Source: Parus major
Lineage: Eukaryota > Chordata > Aves > Passeriformes > Paridae
DNA length: 64,000 bases
Reading direction: 5' to 3'
Assembly: GCF_001522545.3 (NCBI RefSeq)
Contig: NC_031768.1
Coordinates: 4,601,044-4,665,043, forward strand
Each line of letters opens with the position of its first letter. Position 1 is the first letter of the stretch. This document shows positions 1 through 10,515 of the stretch, piece after piece. The notes below the pieces were generated by a model that ran no database searches, was not told the DNA's origin, and saw only the letters and a program-made list of their open reading frames with translations. A program made the translations under genes and the position numbers.

Positions 1-1
1 T

Positions 2-137
2 GGAGAGGAAATAAATACAACAACTACAAAAGACACAAAAGCTGTGCTTAAAAACCTGCTTCCTGGCCATGTGTACAACATTTCTGTGGCAGTGTCATCT
101 TGTGCTAATAATCGTTCTTCAGTCACTGTCCGAACAG
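2..137 (+). CDS. Internal exon, end of a fibronectin type III domain (UMODL1-like gene, partial)
   Basis: The first complete codon starts at position 2 and the frame is open to a GTACCT donor at 138, leaving phase 1. The 45 residues contain the typical end of an FN3 domain: a Leu-Leu-Pro-Gly turn followed by a Tyr-Asn-Ile-Ser-Val beta strand, with potential N-glycosylation sites at NIS and NRS. The window cuts the exon on the left. The next exons add a cysteine-rich segment, an SEA domain and a transmembrane helix, so this is the extracellular part of a single-pass membrane protein. The gene lies directly upstream of ABCG1 on the same strand, which is where UMODL1 (uromodulin-like 1, an FN3/SEA/ZP protein) lies in human. 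That is the best guess, but the ZP domain is missing, so the identity is tentative. Confidence 0.75.
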
Positions 138-1771
138 GTACCTCCTCCATCACCCTGCCATTTCTTTTTAATTAATATAAACTCACAGTATCTTGTGATA
201 TGATCTGGATTTGATCTCACAGACTCTTATTCCTAAAAGTAATTTTTATTTATTTGACTCATCCCCTTATTTGGATAGGACTGCTTGAATGAAACGGGAG
301 TTTGCAAGAGTAAGAGCTCTGTAAAATTTCTGATCATGCTGTATTATTGAGCCAGGTAATTCTGTACAGAAGTCAGGATATTTTGGTTGTAGATTTACCA
401 GAAAATATTCCTGTAGTGTAGAGTTTAGGTTCTACATGCTCTTGTGAATGTAGGCAGTCCTTAATTGTCATGTTACCTTTTTAATTTCATCCTAGGTTAT
501 AGACATTAAGGCAAACTTTTTAATTGTGTCTCTGTACTGAAACTGATTTTGAAGGAACATGACACACAGTATCCCTCTAAATCTAAATCTCCTTTTAAAA
601 CTCCCCATTGCCATCTCCCCCTTAGCAAATTCCTTTAGACAAAACTTATTCCACTTAAAAAATTACCACTTGGCACTGTATACTTTTGCTTTTCCATCAC
701 TGGAAGAAATCTAAAAGTCAGCCTGTCAAAGGAAGCCACTGGGTTATTTTGGCATGATCCACGTTTGATAAAACTGTGCTGCACTTTATCATTCTTTCCC
801 AGTGGCTGAGAAAGTGCTCACAATTTCTTTTTATATAACTTGAAAGATCTAACTTGGCTTTGGCAATTGTTTCTTTCTTCCAGCATTTCTCTAAAACATA
901 AATGTCCTTGTTTCAGTCCTTTTTTGAGTTCTCCAGTAGATTGTCTGATTCTTCTCAGAACCCTTCTAGGGCAATTATTTTGGCAGTTGACTGTGGGGGT
1001 TCCTTCTGATGGACTTACCCTCTCTCTTAGTCTTTAGGACCACAAAGACAAGAAATTCTCATCATTATTTCTATTGAAATCTTTCAATTCTTCAATCCAC
1101 TGGCTTTCATTTATTAGTTTCTCTATTCAAGAAAAATAAAAAAATTGTTTTCTTTTGTAATCTGGAGCCATCTGCCCTACCAGAAAATTATTTGTAAGCT
1201 AATTAAAAAGAGCAATAAAGACCAAGTCATCCATATGTCATGTGAAATTAAAGATTATGTTCAATTCTATGAGAACTGGAGATATAATCCAATGAGCTAA
1301 CCACATAAAACCTGCTATGCCAGCCTTTAATGGGTTTTGACCCTTCATAAATAGTTCAGATTAGCAAATCCAGACAAGCATACTGAGGTTTTGAGACCCC
1401 ATGATGCATATTTTTTCCAAATGAAATTGCAGGTGACTTTTACTTCTGAAAACTCCGTCTAGCTTACCTGAGTTGTACAAGCACATAATAGCACAACCTA
1501 TATCTTTAGCTCTCATAAGAAATCAGAGTTCTCAGTGCTATTTCAGTGAGCTCTCAAATACCACCTACCCACCCACCACCTGCCTCTCTTTTGATATGCT
1601 CCAATTTTATAATTGGCGAGTCTCAGTTCTCACTGGGCCAAAGGAATTGCTGCTTTGGTGACTCCTTGGCCATAATTAAAGACTTTCACCAATTCCATAA
1701 TTTTCTTATTAGCATTAATAATGCATGCACAGAAGTGATTATCTTGATTTTTTTTTTCATTTATTTTGCAG
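138..1771 (+). other. Intron of the FN3/SEA membrane-protein gene
   Basis: The intron runs from a GTACCT donor to a TTTTGCAG acceptor preceded by a long T tract at 1747-1760. The sequence is AT-rich and I see no coding exon, RNA gene or recognisable repeat in it. The short open frames here are chance frames. Confidence 0.7.
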
Positions 1772-1855
1772 ATCCTGCTTCCTGTTTCGAAATAACTGAG
1801 TTTTGTTCAGCACAAAGTACTGGCTGTTCTGACTTAAAAAGCATTGCATGCTCCA
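1772..1855 (+). CDS. Internal exon, cysteine-rich linker between FN3 and SEA domains
   Basis: This 84 nt exon (28 codons, phase 1 to phase 1) lies between a polypyrimidine-TTTTGCAG acceptor and a GTAAGT donor. It joins the previous exon through a split Asp codon. The peptide has four cysteines in about 28 residues (DPASCFE, EFCSAQ, GCSD, IACSS), a spacing that suggests disulphide-bonded extracellular sequence. It may be a small EGF-like or partial module, but it is too short to name. The phase match on both sides supports it as a real exon. Confidence 0.72.
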
Positions 1856-2462
1856 GTAAGTTTATAGAACCTTAACATTTGTTTATCCATAACTATGGGG
1901 TATTATTTCACAATATAGTATCTCCCATGAGTATTTTGCCATCTGCTTTATTATGTCAGTTCACACACCATCTGAAGTTCACACTTTGGTGCAGAAGCTG
2001 CCTCCATCAAACTTCAGTGTCAGCTTCCAGCTCTATTTTAGTCTGGACTTTTCTATGTAAAGCTTTCTTCTTTTGGCTCAGGGCTCATCCACCTACTCAG
2101 GAGGATTTAAACTCACTCAGAGCCTTGCAGAGTCTAACAGACTGGTGTTGCTTCTGCTGAAATCAATGGGAGAGTGGCTGTTGAATTAGGGAGTGGGATG
2201 CACCCTAAATAATACAGGAATGGTGAACAAATTGTGAGGATTGTGATGGCTGACAAACTCGGAGAGATTCAGCTCTGAAGGTTCCAAAGCCGCTGCATTA
2301 GACACACATGATACACTTTGTTATTATTATTTGATTAGTTTCTGGTTTTACTGCTTCATATTATAAACACACGAGATAACAAAGTCTAAAGACCAATTCT
2401 GGAGGTAATTCTGAGATTCACCCAATTGTTTATTCATTTTTTTTTTCTTTTATTTTTTCCAG
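1856..2462 (+). other. Intron
   Basis: GTAAGT donor and a strong T-rich tract before the CAG acceptor at 2460-2462. Nothing else recognisable is present. Confidence 0.65.
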
Positions 2463-2572
2463 GCCAAGCATTTGCCTGCAGCGTTCGGTTAAAAAACGAG
2501 ATGTTTAATAATACACTTTATAACTCTGCTAGTGAAGACTACAAAACGATGTCTGAAAGGATCAAAACAGAC
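2463..2572 (+). CDS. Internal exon, start of the SEA domain
   Basis: This 110 nt exon follows a very strong polypyrimidine tract and completes a split Ser codon with the exon before. It ends at a codon boundary before GTGAGT. The peptide has the features of the first half of an SEA domain: a core strand with FACSVRL, then NNTLYNSASEDYK, in which NNT is a potential N-glycosylation site, then a helix ending in ERIKTD. SEA domains are extracellular, often glycosylated, and common beside the membrane in mucin-like proteins. Phase continuity with the next exon (phase 0) supports the model. Confidence 0.75.
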
Positions 2573-4597
2573 GTGAGTTGATGCAATCTTCTTTGTCAAC
2601 ATGAATGAACTGCAGAAAGGCTTGTGATTAGCAACCTTAGTCTCCTACATTCATTGTTAAATCAAGACTCTGACAGGTGAAAAAGAGAAAACTGTATAGG
2701 AAGCACAAAATCCTCCAAGGACAGACAGCTTGTTGTCCAATGAGGAGGGCTATATTCCCCAAGCCATCCTCAAATATAAGTTATTTAGTGAAAGGCACTT
2801 TAAGATTCTATTTTTGGAAGGAACATCCTGTTCTGTTTATTTTCTCCCACTTCATTAAACTGATGCCTGTGGAGGCAAAAAAAAAGGATGTTATTCAAAA
2901 ACAGCATTTCAGCACAGAGTTGGATACATGAAAACTTTGCAAGTGAGTGCTGTGAGTCCAGATCACTGGTGATGCACTTCACCAGGATTATCATCCTGAT
3001 ATTCTGGATGCAGGATTGGACAAAGTATCAAGGGGTCCATTTTAAGGGGGAAAACGAGGAGAGGGAGTGGAATCTTTGAGCTAGTCACTCTGACAGGCAG
3101 AAGCATCAGTCTGCCACTCAACTGTCTTTAGCAGCATGTTAAAAAAAACCTAATCATTTCAACACCTCTCAGGAATCCTGATGTATATAAGCCTGCTGGA
3201 AAGGTAAATCTACTGTGAGATTGGGGTAGACTGCTTTAAATAACTAACACAGCTATTTAAAGTGTGATGATCATACCCTTTAGCTAAGAAACTCCACAGA
3301 TTTCAAAAGCAGTAATTAATTTGTTCTCACCACGCCAACTCGGAGGTAACCTTGTCTTATGACTGCTAACATCTCCACTTCATGGATAGAAAATTTATTT
3401 TAGTGGATGTAAAAGGTTTCCTCCAACCTGACTGAAAGCAACAGGAATCCCTTTACTGGCTTTTAATAAGCTTTTACCTCATGGAAAGTGTCAGCTTTTC
3501 TTCAAAAAATGGCAAAATCAAAGAGAGGCTGAACTAACATGATTGAAAATACAGACAATTTCTGTATTGGATTTTTTTTGTCCAATTTGAATGTTGAACT
3601 ATTTCTTTTATATTCCACAGTACAACCACTCTGTAGTTGTAGCTTTGAAATTTTACAGTTTTGCCTGCATAAGTCAGGTTTCCCATCTAGACTGCTCAAC
3701 AAGGTGAGGAAAATAATAGCATTTTTGGAGCCTCTGGCCAAGGAACTTGAAGAGATGTAAAGTTTGGGGTGGGGGTTTATCCCACAGAGAAGATGGAGGC
3801 AGAAAACTGAGCAGTGACTCGAAACAGGATTTGTTATCATCTATGAAAAATAGTAATCTTTCAGACTTTTCAGATAAAATACCATATTTATCCACAGTGA
3901 GAGGATAACTTTTCCTAGTGGGTTGAATCAAACACCTAATTTTCTGAAAAGGTCCGTCCTTACAAAACCATTTCAACCAGTCTTGCTTAAAAAAGGGAAC
4001 TGTTTGTTCTTGCTTGATATCCATATGAAAGAACTAAGCAAGACTCTACCTTTGGAGATATCAGTGTAATTGATTTGATTTTGGTTGGTGCCATAGGAAT
4101 ACACTTGGTTTATGCCAGAATGATTGAGAGGCAAATCACACCCTTGTCTCTCTTTACAAAGGTATTCTGTAAGGTCATGGCTTTGAAAATCTGGTGACAA
4201 ATTAAGTTTTAAACCTCTCACATCAAATTCTGTGCTGGTAGTGCGTGCAGGACCATGTTTAAAGTTTAGTTGCACATTTAAAAAAAGTTAGTGGACACTG
4301 AACATAACTTTAGAAATATTGGGTGCTCTTTGCAGATTCCAAATATTGTACAGTCAGGGTCCCATATGGGTTTGTGGAGGAGGACAACTTGTTTTAATGC
4401 ATTATTCATTGATCACTAGCTAAACAGATTTGAGCTCTGGAAGTCAAACTCAGATTTCAACTTTTCAATCACAGACGACACGTCACTCCAGAATCCTCTT
4501 TCAATAAGATTTTTGTTATCCCAAAGCAATTACCTTGAAAGAGTAGTAAGCAAAGATTTAGTGATTTAAAAGTAAATATAATTTTCACCTTGCACAG
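2573..4597 (+). other. Intron within the SEA domain
   Basis: GTGAGT donor to TGCACAG acceptor, about 2.0 kb. The sequence is AT-rich and unique-looking. I see no exon, RNA gene or clear transposon in it. Confidence 0.65.
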
Positions 4598-4796
4598 GTT
4601 GTTGAAGGAATTCATGCTGAACTGCCACAGTGGAATGACCCCTTCAATATTGTCATGCTGGATTTCAGACCTGGCAGCGTGGTTGCTGATTTTCTCTTTC
4701 TGCTGCCAAAAGAAGCCACGGATGTGGAGAATATACAGACCCACCTGAAAAAAGTATTAAGGAACAAGTTTGGGCTGTTCCAAACTGAAGTGCAAG
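4598..4796 (+). CDS. Internal exon, main part of the SEA domain
   Basis: This 199 nt exon (phase 0 to phase 1) encodes 66 residues with a clear SEA signature: a strand reading NIVMLDFRPGSVVADFLFLL, then an acidic helix and a stretch ending KFGLFQTEVQ. The Phe-Arg-Pro-Gly-Ser-Val-Val core is characteristic of SEA domains in mucins, UMODL1, agrin and similar proteins. I do not see the GSVVV autocleavage motif in its usual form; the sequence reads GSVVA followed by Asp, so self-cleavage cannot be asserted. The exon joins directly to the transmembrane exon, placing the SEA domain next to the membrane. In human UMODL1 a ZP domain would be expected near the C-terminus, and none is found here. Confidence 0.8.
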
Positions 4797-5343
4797 GTAA
4801 GTGATGCTGAAACAGCTCCTTTGTAATGGTGTGGGGATTAAAGGGTCAGATCTGCTGCTGTTTAATTAAGATGATAAATTGACTTCTCTCTTTTAAGAGA
4901 TTCAAATAGTTCAAATAGTTTAAATAACCTATTTAAACATTCTCCAGACATACAGCGATTTAATACAGATTATGAAATAATAAGCTTTAATATAGTATAT
5001 TGAAATATACTATTTTAAAGGGTCATTACACATACCCAGTTCCAGACTCGAAGGATGGGTTCTCTTCACACAAAAGGATCTAAAAATTCTCAACTTACAC
5101 CATTCCATCCATCAAATCCTCAGAGCAGTTGTTATGGATGTCACCAAGAGATCACAAGGACCCTCAGAAAAGATTTCTAGTTAACAAATCTTCACCACAT
5201 ACAAAAACATTTTCAATATTATTCAAAAGTTTCAAAGCTGCCAAGCAGTAAAACACAGCTGTCACTTAGGGCTCCAGGATTTCTTACACCCACTTTTTTA
5301 CTGTTTCTAGCTAACATTTCTAAAATGTGTTTTAAATTTCCAG
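4797..5343 (+). other. Intron
   Basis: GTAAGT donor to TTTCCAG acceptor, about 0.55 kb and AT-rich. No other feature is seen. Confidence 0.65.
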
Positions 5344-5481
5344 CTCTGTCTGTTCAGTCATCAACTGACAACAGTTCCTCCTGGAGAGTAGCAGTGATTG
5401 TCCTTGGAGTTTTACTTGGAGTTGCATTAGTGCTGATTGTCCTGGCAATACTGTTTTACATCTATGTGAGGAGAAGATCAG
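5344..5481 (+). CDS. Transmembrane exon of the FN3/SEA membrane protein
   Basis: This 138 nt exon (phase 1 to phase 1) completes an Ala codon from the SEA exon. It encodes a short Ser/Thr-rich stalk with an NSS glycosylation site, then a hydrophobic helix of about 23 residues (from VAVIVLGVLL to AILFYIYV), then a basic stop-transfer sequence RRRS. This is a type I membrane topology with the C-terminus in the cytosol. The donor is GTAAAT. A terminal exon must follow but is not certain. Acceptors near 5712 and 5786 would both keep the phase, giving either a 9-residue tail after the split Gly codon (ending at 5742) or a longer one. Confidence 0.78.
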
Positions 5482-5977
5482 GTAAATACTTGGTTGAACC
5501 TTCAGGACTCATCGGAATGTTTGTCTACAAGCACTTATAAGATAAACCATCACTTAAATATTATGGGCAAGGCAGAAAATGACTATATTTATCTTATCAT
5601 TCAATGTTAATAGTGCATATTAACTTAGGATAATTCCACCCTTTCCTCTTCAATGTCCATTGCCAAATTCATGAGCTTCTAACAACATTCAATGAATCTT
5701 CCTTTAAACAGGTATGGAATTTCCCACATTGTACACGTGGTAGAGTGAGGAACAGAGAAACTTCTCTTCAGCCTATCCCCTATAGGTACTGCAATGACTC
5801 CTAACAGTGGCAAGCTAGAGAGACAGGATCCAAACTACTCAATACTGTATTTAGGTGACACTGAAAGCAGGGTGACTGAGCCTGGTAGCTGTGGCAGATC
5901 ACTTGAATGCTCAGCTGAGCCCAGAGTCACCCTGTTGGGTTTTGTGCACTTGGCCAAGGGTGATTCACCTCCCCTGA

Positions 5978-6039
5978 GACTTTTATCACAATATAAAGAC
6001 TTTTATCACAATATAAAGACTTTTATCACAATATAAAGA
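5978..6039. repeat. 20 bp tandem repeat, three copies
   Basis: The unit gacttttatcacaatataaa is repeated three times without change from 5978 to 6037. Perfect identity suggests a recent local duplication. Confidence 0.9.
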
Positions 6040-6496
6040 TGCCTTTTTCTCTCCTGTGACTGCAGAATGAGCCCAGGGTAATTAGCGTCCTAGCATTGCA
6101 GCTTGATCAGGAGTTTGGAGAAAAATGGCATACATCTCAGTTATGTGGGCTTGCTATAGAAATCTGGTGGACCAGAAACTTGATTTGGACACTTCTCAGT
6201 TCAAAGTTTCTTCAATTGCTGGGCTGTGAAGGAATAACTGCTCATATGTGTGAAATGTATAGCATGCTAAATACAGGTGTGGTTCCACAGCATAGTCTCA
6301 ACATGTTAGTAGATGGGGAAGGCAAACATTAGGTTAATTTGAGCTAAAAGTATTTTACTCACCTTTTTTTGCCTGTCAAAAATGGTTGGCTGAGCAAAGA
6401 TGTGTCATAAAGTGCAATATTGTCCTGCTCTTGATAATCCTAAAGTAGAATCCAATAGAAGAAACTCCTGTGGCATTGGAGCAGACCTTGCTTTAG

Positions 6497-6532
6497 ATTT
6501 CTTCTAATTGCTTTAGAGCAATTAGAAGAAAT
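6497..6532. other. Short perfect hairpin, 16 bp stem and 4 nt loop
   Basis: The arm 6497-6512 (ATTTCTTCTAATTGCT) is the exact reverse complement of 6517-6532, with loop TTAG. The stem is shorter than a microRNA precursor. It may be a chance AT-rich palindrome or a structure in the 3' UTR of the upstream gene. Confidence 0.8.
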
Positions 6533-7522
6533 GATCTTTACCTTTTCCCACCACTCTTCACTGCAGTCCTGGAGAAGTTACAGTCTGTTTCTACTGTGGT
6601 GCAGTTTTTCCTGCTTGGACTGTGGTGAACAGATGATAATGGGGCAGTTTACTGCTGTTCATATTTCCAGCAGGATTTATGTGTTCCATTTCGAACCAGC
6701 TCTCCCTGTAGCTGTACATTTTGTCAGTCTGCCTACACTCGGAATTCCTGTTGAGGCACTGAGTATCCCGTGATGTTGAGGCCCTGGCTCACACCCCCTG
6801 AACACCCCTGTTTTTTGGGGATTAGGTTATGGTTATTTGGCACAGCTTAGAGTGAATTGGTGCCAGGACTGCAGCACAAGGTGGGAGCTCATCACAAACA
6901 GCTCTGCTCCATATGCAGCCAGCATTCATTCTTTTCATCTCTCCATCCTTGTGCTCCAACAGCTCCTGGCAGAGCCCTGCCGAGGACCCTGGCTGGAATA
7001 TTATTTTTAGTAGCAGGGACCTATGAAACAGGGTCTTGCATGCTCTCCCTTTCACATGGAGGTCTTGCACACCCTCCATGCAGTGTCAACTCGTCTATCC
7101 TGATTAGGTCTGGGGTGTGGAGTCATAGACACCTCACTGATGGAAAGAGAGTGATTAATATTTGTTAAACTTTTATTATGTGGCTTTTAAATATAGCTAT
7201 CTCTGGGTGTTCTACTCACTGAACAGTCACTCAACAATGTATTCTGTCAGTAAATACAAGTTCTCTAGGGAGCTCTGTTGAAAATACAAATGAGTGCTCT
7301 TGCTTATGTTAATACTCTTTTATTTCTTTTTTTGAGGGATCTACTTTAAATAGCAAATCCTCATTGTCAGTAAACCTTTCTGATGTTCTTGTAAATAGTG
7401 TTAAATAGAGACCATGTACAGCAGGCTTCAACAGTCCTGGGATTGTTCATACAAAATGTATTTAATGTCTTTGGGGGGAAAAAAAGTGGTATTTTAAACA
7501 ATTTTCTCAAAGATGCTATACA

Positions 7523-7528
7523 AATAAA
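7523..7528 (+). promoter_or_regulatory. Possible poly(A) signal of the upstream gene
   Basis: AATAAA is followed within about 40-55 nt by a GT/T-rich stretch (ctgttcttgttttgt). It is on the right strand and about 1.8 kb after the likely stop codons. A lone hexamer is weak evidence. Confidence 0.25.
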
Positions 7529-7560
7529 ACCTTTATTTTTACAATTGTGAATTCTGAAGG

Positions 7561-10110
7561 AATCTGCTGTTCTTGTTTTGTCACATAATTTGGAGTCTCT
7601 TCTACCTACAAGGGGGGAGGGTGGCCAGTGCAGTCAACAACAGAGCTAACCTTGTGTGATTACACAGAAGGATGATCTCTTTGAGCTAAATCAAACAAGA
7701 GAGAAGATCTACTAAATCTATCCTTTTTTAACTTCTGCTTCAGTAAAAGTCCCCCTACCACCAGAGTGTGGAGTCTAGACTCTGAGAACTCTCTGAAATT
7801 GAGAGCAGGAGAAGCCAGACCTCCCCTTTCCACAGGGGAACACTTCCTCCCTCCCAAAAAGCATTCAGATGGGCTCCTCATGCACATTCCCTTCTCAGAG
7901 AGAGGCAGCAAGTGGGACAGAGAAATAAATGGCTGAGGATAAGACAGTCAAAATATCGAGGCAACAGGCTCCTGTTGATATCAGTGGGATTTAAGCTGTT
8001 CCTCCATTTTTGTGTCAGGATGTCTGTGACTGACAAAGGGCATTTTGCCTGCCTCAGACTTGCTTTTCACCCTCCTGGAACTGACTGACACTATGTTCCA
8101 GAAAAACCTGAGCTACCTACCAATCCCTTCATGCATGTTGTGATCAAGGTCTTAGGGAATACTGTGTTCTGTTCCTATTGGGACTGATGAGATGAGACTC
8201 AAACCTTCAGCTGCTTTTTCCAGCAATTTCACTTTTCCACAATTTAGTATTCCAGCTGCTGTCAATAACCAAAAGCTTTTGCTTCACCAGTGTGAGAAAA
8301 TCACAGTGCTCTGGAACCAGGGCCATAGCCAGTTGTTGCACTGCATTCCCAAGGGCACAGGCAGTTTGGGCCTGGATAAAGCCAAGCCTTGGAAGAGCAG
8401 GTTGTTCACTTGCCATCTTCTATCTAATTGAGATTATTTATACTAGGGAGTTGCCATCTTCTATCTAATTGAGATTATTTATGCTGTGCCAGGAATTCCC
8501 CTTAGTGCCTTTGTCATTGTAGATTCATGATGGAGCGACACCTTGAAAGGGAGGAGAAAGCAAGAGGACAAGCTGTCAGACTTTACCAAACAGGTCTGGG
8601 GAACACTGGGGATGCCATGTCTGCCCTGCTGTCCCCCAGCCTGTGACAAGCCAGAGGAACAGAAGGAATTGGGGATTAGCACAGGGAAACCACAGGTCCA
8701 GAAGTTCCCTCTGCAGGGAGCTGGATCTGTGCTGGAAGAAGGACTGGAGTGAAACACTAAAGTGTCTGAAGACACTCAAGTTACACAAATCAGCAACAAG
8801 AGGGGTCTAAGTCACAACTAGCATAGCAATGTGCCTTCCCCAAACTTAGCTGCTCGCTTTCCTCCTCTCAAACAGCAAGAAAGTGCTGTAGGACTCCAGG
8901 GCATCCCAAGCACGTGTTGACCTATAGCCTAAGGGGTTCATGTGTGTCCTCAGCACGGCCTGGAAGAAGGAACTGGGGGATTTGGGTCTGGCAGCTGGTG
9001 CCAGGAAACAAACACAACCTGCTGAGACATCAGCCAGCCCCCTCCTCAGGCCCACATTCCCTGCACAGGATATTGCAGGGCTTTACCACTGGCTGTGGCT
9101 GGTCCTCATGATTGACTTTGGAATAAAAAAGCTGCTGACATCAGCTTCCAAGTGTACTAGTGGGAAAAAAAATCCAGGAATAGAAATATCACTGTTGGTA
9201 ATCCAAGCAGACCTGTGTCATTTTAGTCACTTTTATGGGAGCTGGGCTGTCTAAGGACATTGCATTCTGGAGCCCTAAATCAATAACATCCCTGTTTAGC
9301 AACTATTAAATGGATCAAGGTGGTGTATCTGCCTGCTGGAAACCCAGTTTTCCTTTTCTGAGCAGATCCAGACTGTGCTGCTGCTGAAAAGGAGTTGGAA
9401 TTAAGCCTTTTTTTGGTGTACAAACACACCCATCTGCCAATTGTTTCCAGTGTTAACTGGTTCTTTTAAACACTCAGTTTCTGAACAGTCAAAAAATTTA
9501 AGGCTGTGCTCAACTTCTAGTTAGAAAGCTTGCAGTGGAAAACTGGGATTTGTCCAGCTCACATCCACTTTGCTGTCCCATGGTCCCACTTAAAAGTTTG
9601 TCCTGAGAAACTGAAGCTCTCCTGAACTGTAGATCAAATCTGTCTCCATTCCTCTTGCTGTGGGGGACACCTGATCTTTAGCTTGTTAAATTGGGCTAGA
9701 AACTGTGGCAGTAATTGATGTTTTAATTCAGGGATGTATAAGCTGTTGTTGCTGGTGTTGTATGTGCCCTGCTCTAGTCTCACCATGATCTTGTGCTGCA
9801 GCAACACAACACAGGTTAGACAGGATTAGAAACGACTCAAAATGATTTTAGGATGGCTTGGTCCTGTCAGGTGTTTGAGGCATTTCCTACACCAACACTT
9901 GACTCACAGGAGACAAGTCCAGCTTTGTTTCCTGCACTCCTGTGCTCTCCCAGCTTGGCTGAGCTGCTGCAGTGAGTCAATGGGATCCCACAGCAGAAAA
10001 TATTTAATGGATTAATTAGAAAATATAGAAATATGTGTGAGTGGGCTGACTTCAAAGCTATTTCACTGCCAATTATTCCTTCTTCTTAACTTCCAGCTTT
10101 GTAAAGAAAC
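7561..10110. other. Intergenic sequence, no gene recognised
   Basis: I see no convincing coding exon, RNA gene or transposon here. The open frames are short, lack homology that I recognise, and overlap on both strands. One small direct duplication at 8410-8482 is listed separately. Confidence 0.5.
8410..8482. repeat. 32 bp direct duplication
   Basis: A 32 bp segment beginning ttgccatcttctatctaatt occurs at 8410-8441 and again at 8451-8482, separated by 9 bp. The copies are identical as read. Confidence 0.9.
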
Positions 10111-10515
10111 ATATTTTATTTTATTTTATTTTATTTTATTTTATTTTATTTTATTTTATTTTATTTTATTTTATTTTATTTTATTTTATTTTATTTTATT
10201 TTATTNNNNNNNNNNNNNNNNNNNNNNNNNNNNNNNNNNNNNNNNNNNNNNNNNNNNNNNNNNNNNNNNNNNNNNNNNNNNNNNNNNNNNNNNNNNNNNN
10301 NNNNNNNNNNNNNNNNNNNNNNNNNNNNNNNNNNNNNNNNNNNNNNNNNNNNNNNNNNNNNNNNNNNNNNNNNNNNNNNNNNNNNNNNNNNNNNNNNNNN
10401 NNNNNNNNNNNNNNNNNNNNNNNNNNNNNNNNNNNNNNNNNNNNNNNNNNNNNNNTTATTTTATTTTATTTTATTTTATTTTATTTTATTTTATTTTATT
10501 TTATTTTATTTTATT
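10111..10515. repeat. (TTTTA)n microsatellite interrupted by an assembly gap
   Basis: A pure ATTTT pentanucleotide array runs 10111-10205 and 10456-10515, on both sides of a 250 bp run of N (10206-10455). The true length is unknown. Open frames through it are artefacts of the repeat. Confidence 0.97.

Larger units (their letters stand above)
5482..7560 (+). other. Presumed terminal exon and 3' UTR region of the upstream gene
   Basis: The last coding exon is expected here. The AG at 5711-5712 (cctttaaacag) would continue the split Gly codon into a short tail ending at the TAG at 5740-5742. The AG at 5785-5786 would give a longer tail containing ERQDPNYSILY and running open to 6036. I cannot decide between them from sequence alone. 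The rest of the stretch is non-coding apart from the small tandem repeat and hairpin listed separately. A possible poly(A) signal lies at 7523. Confidence 0.35.
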
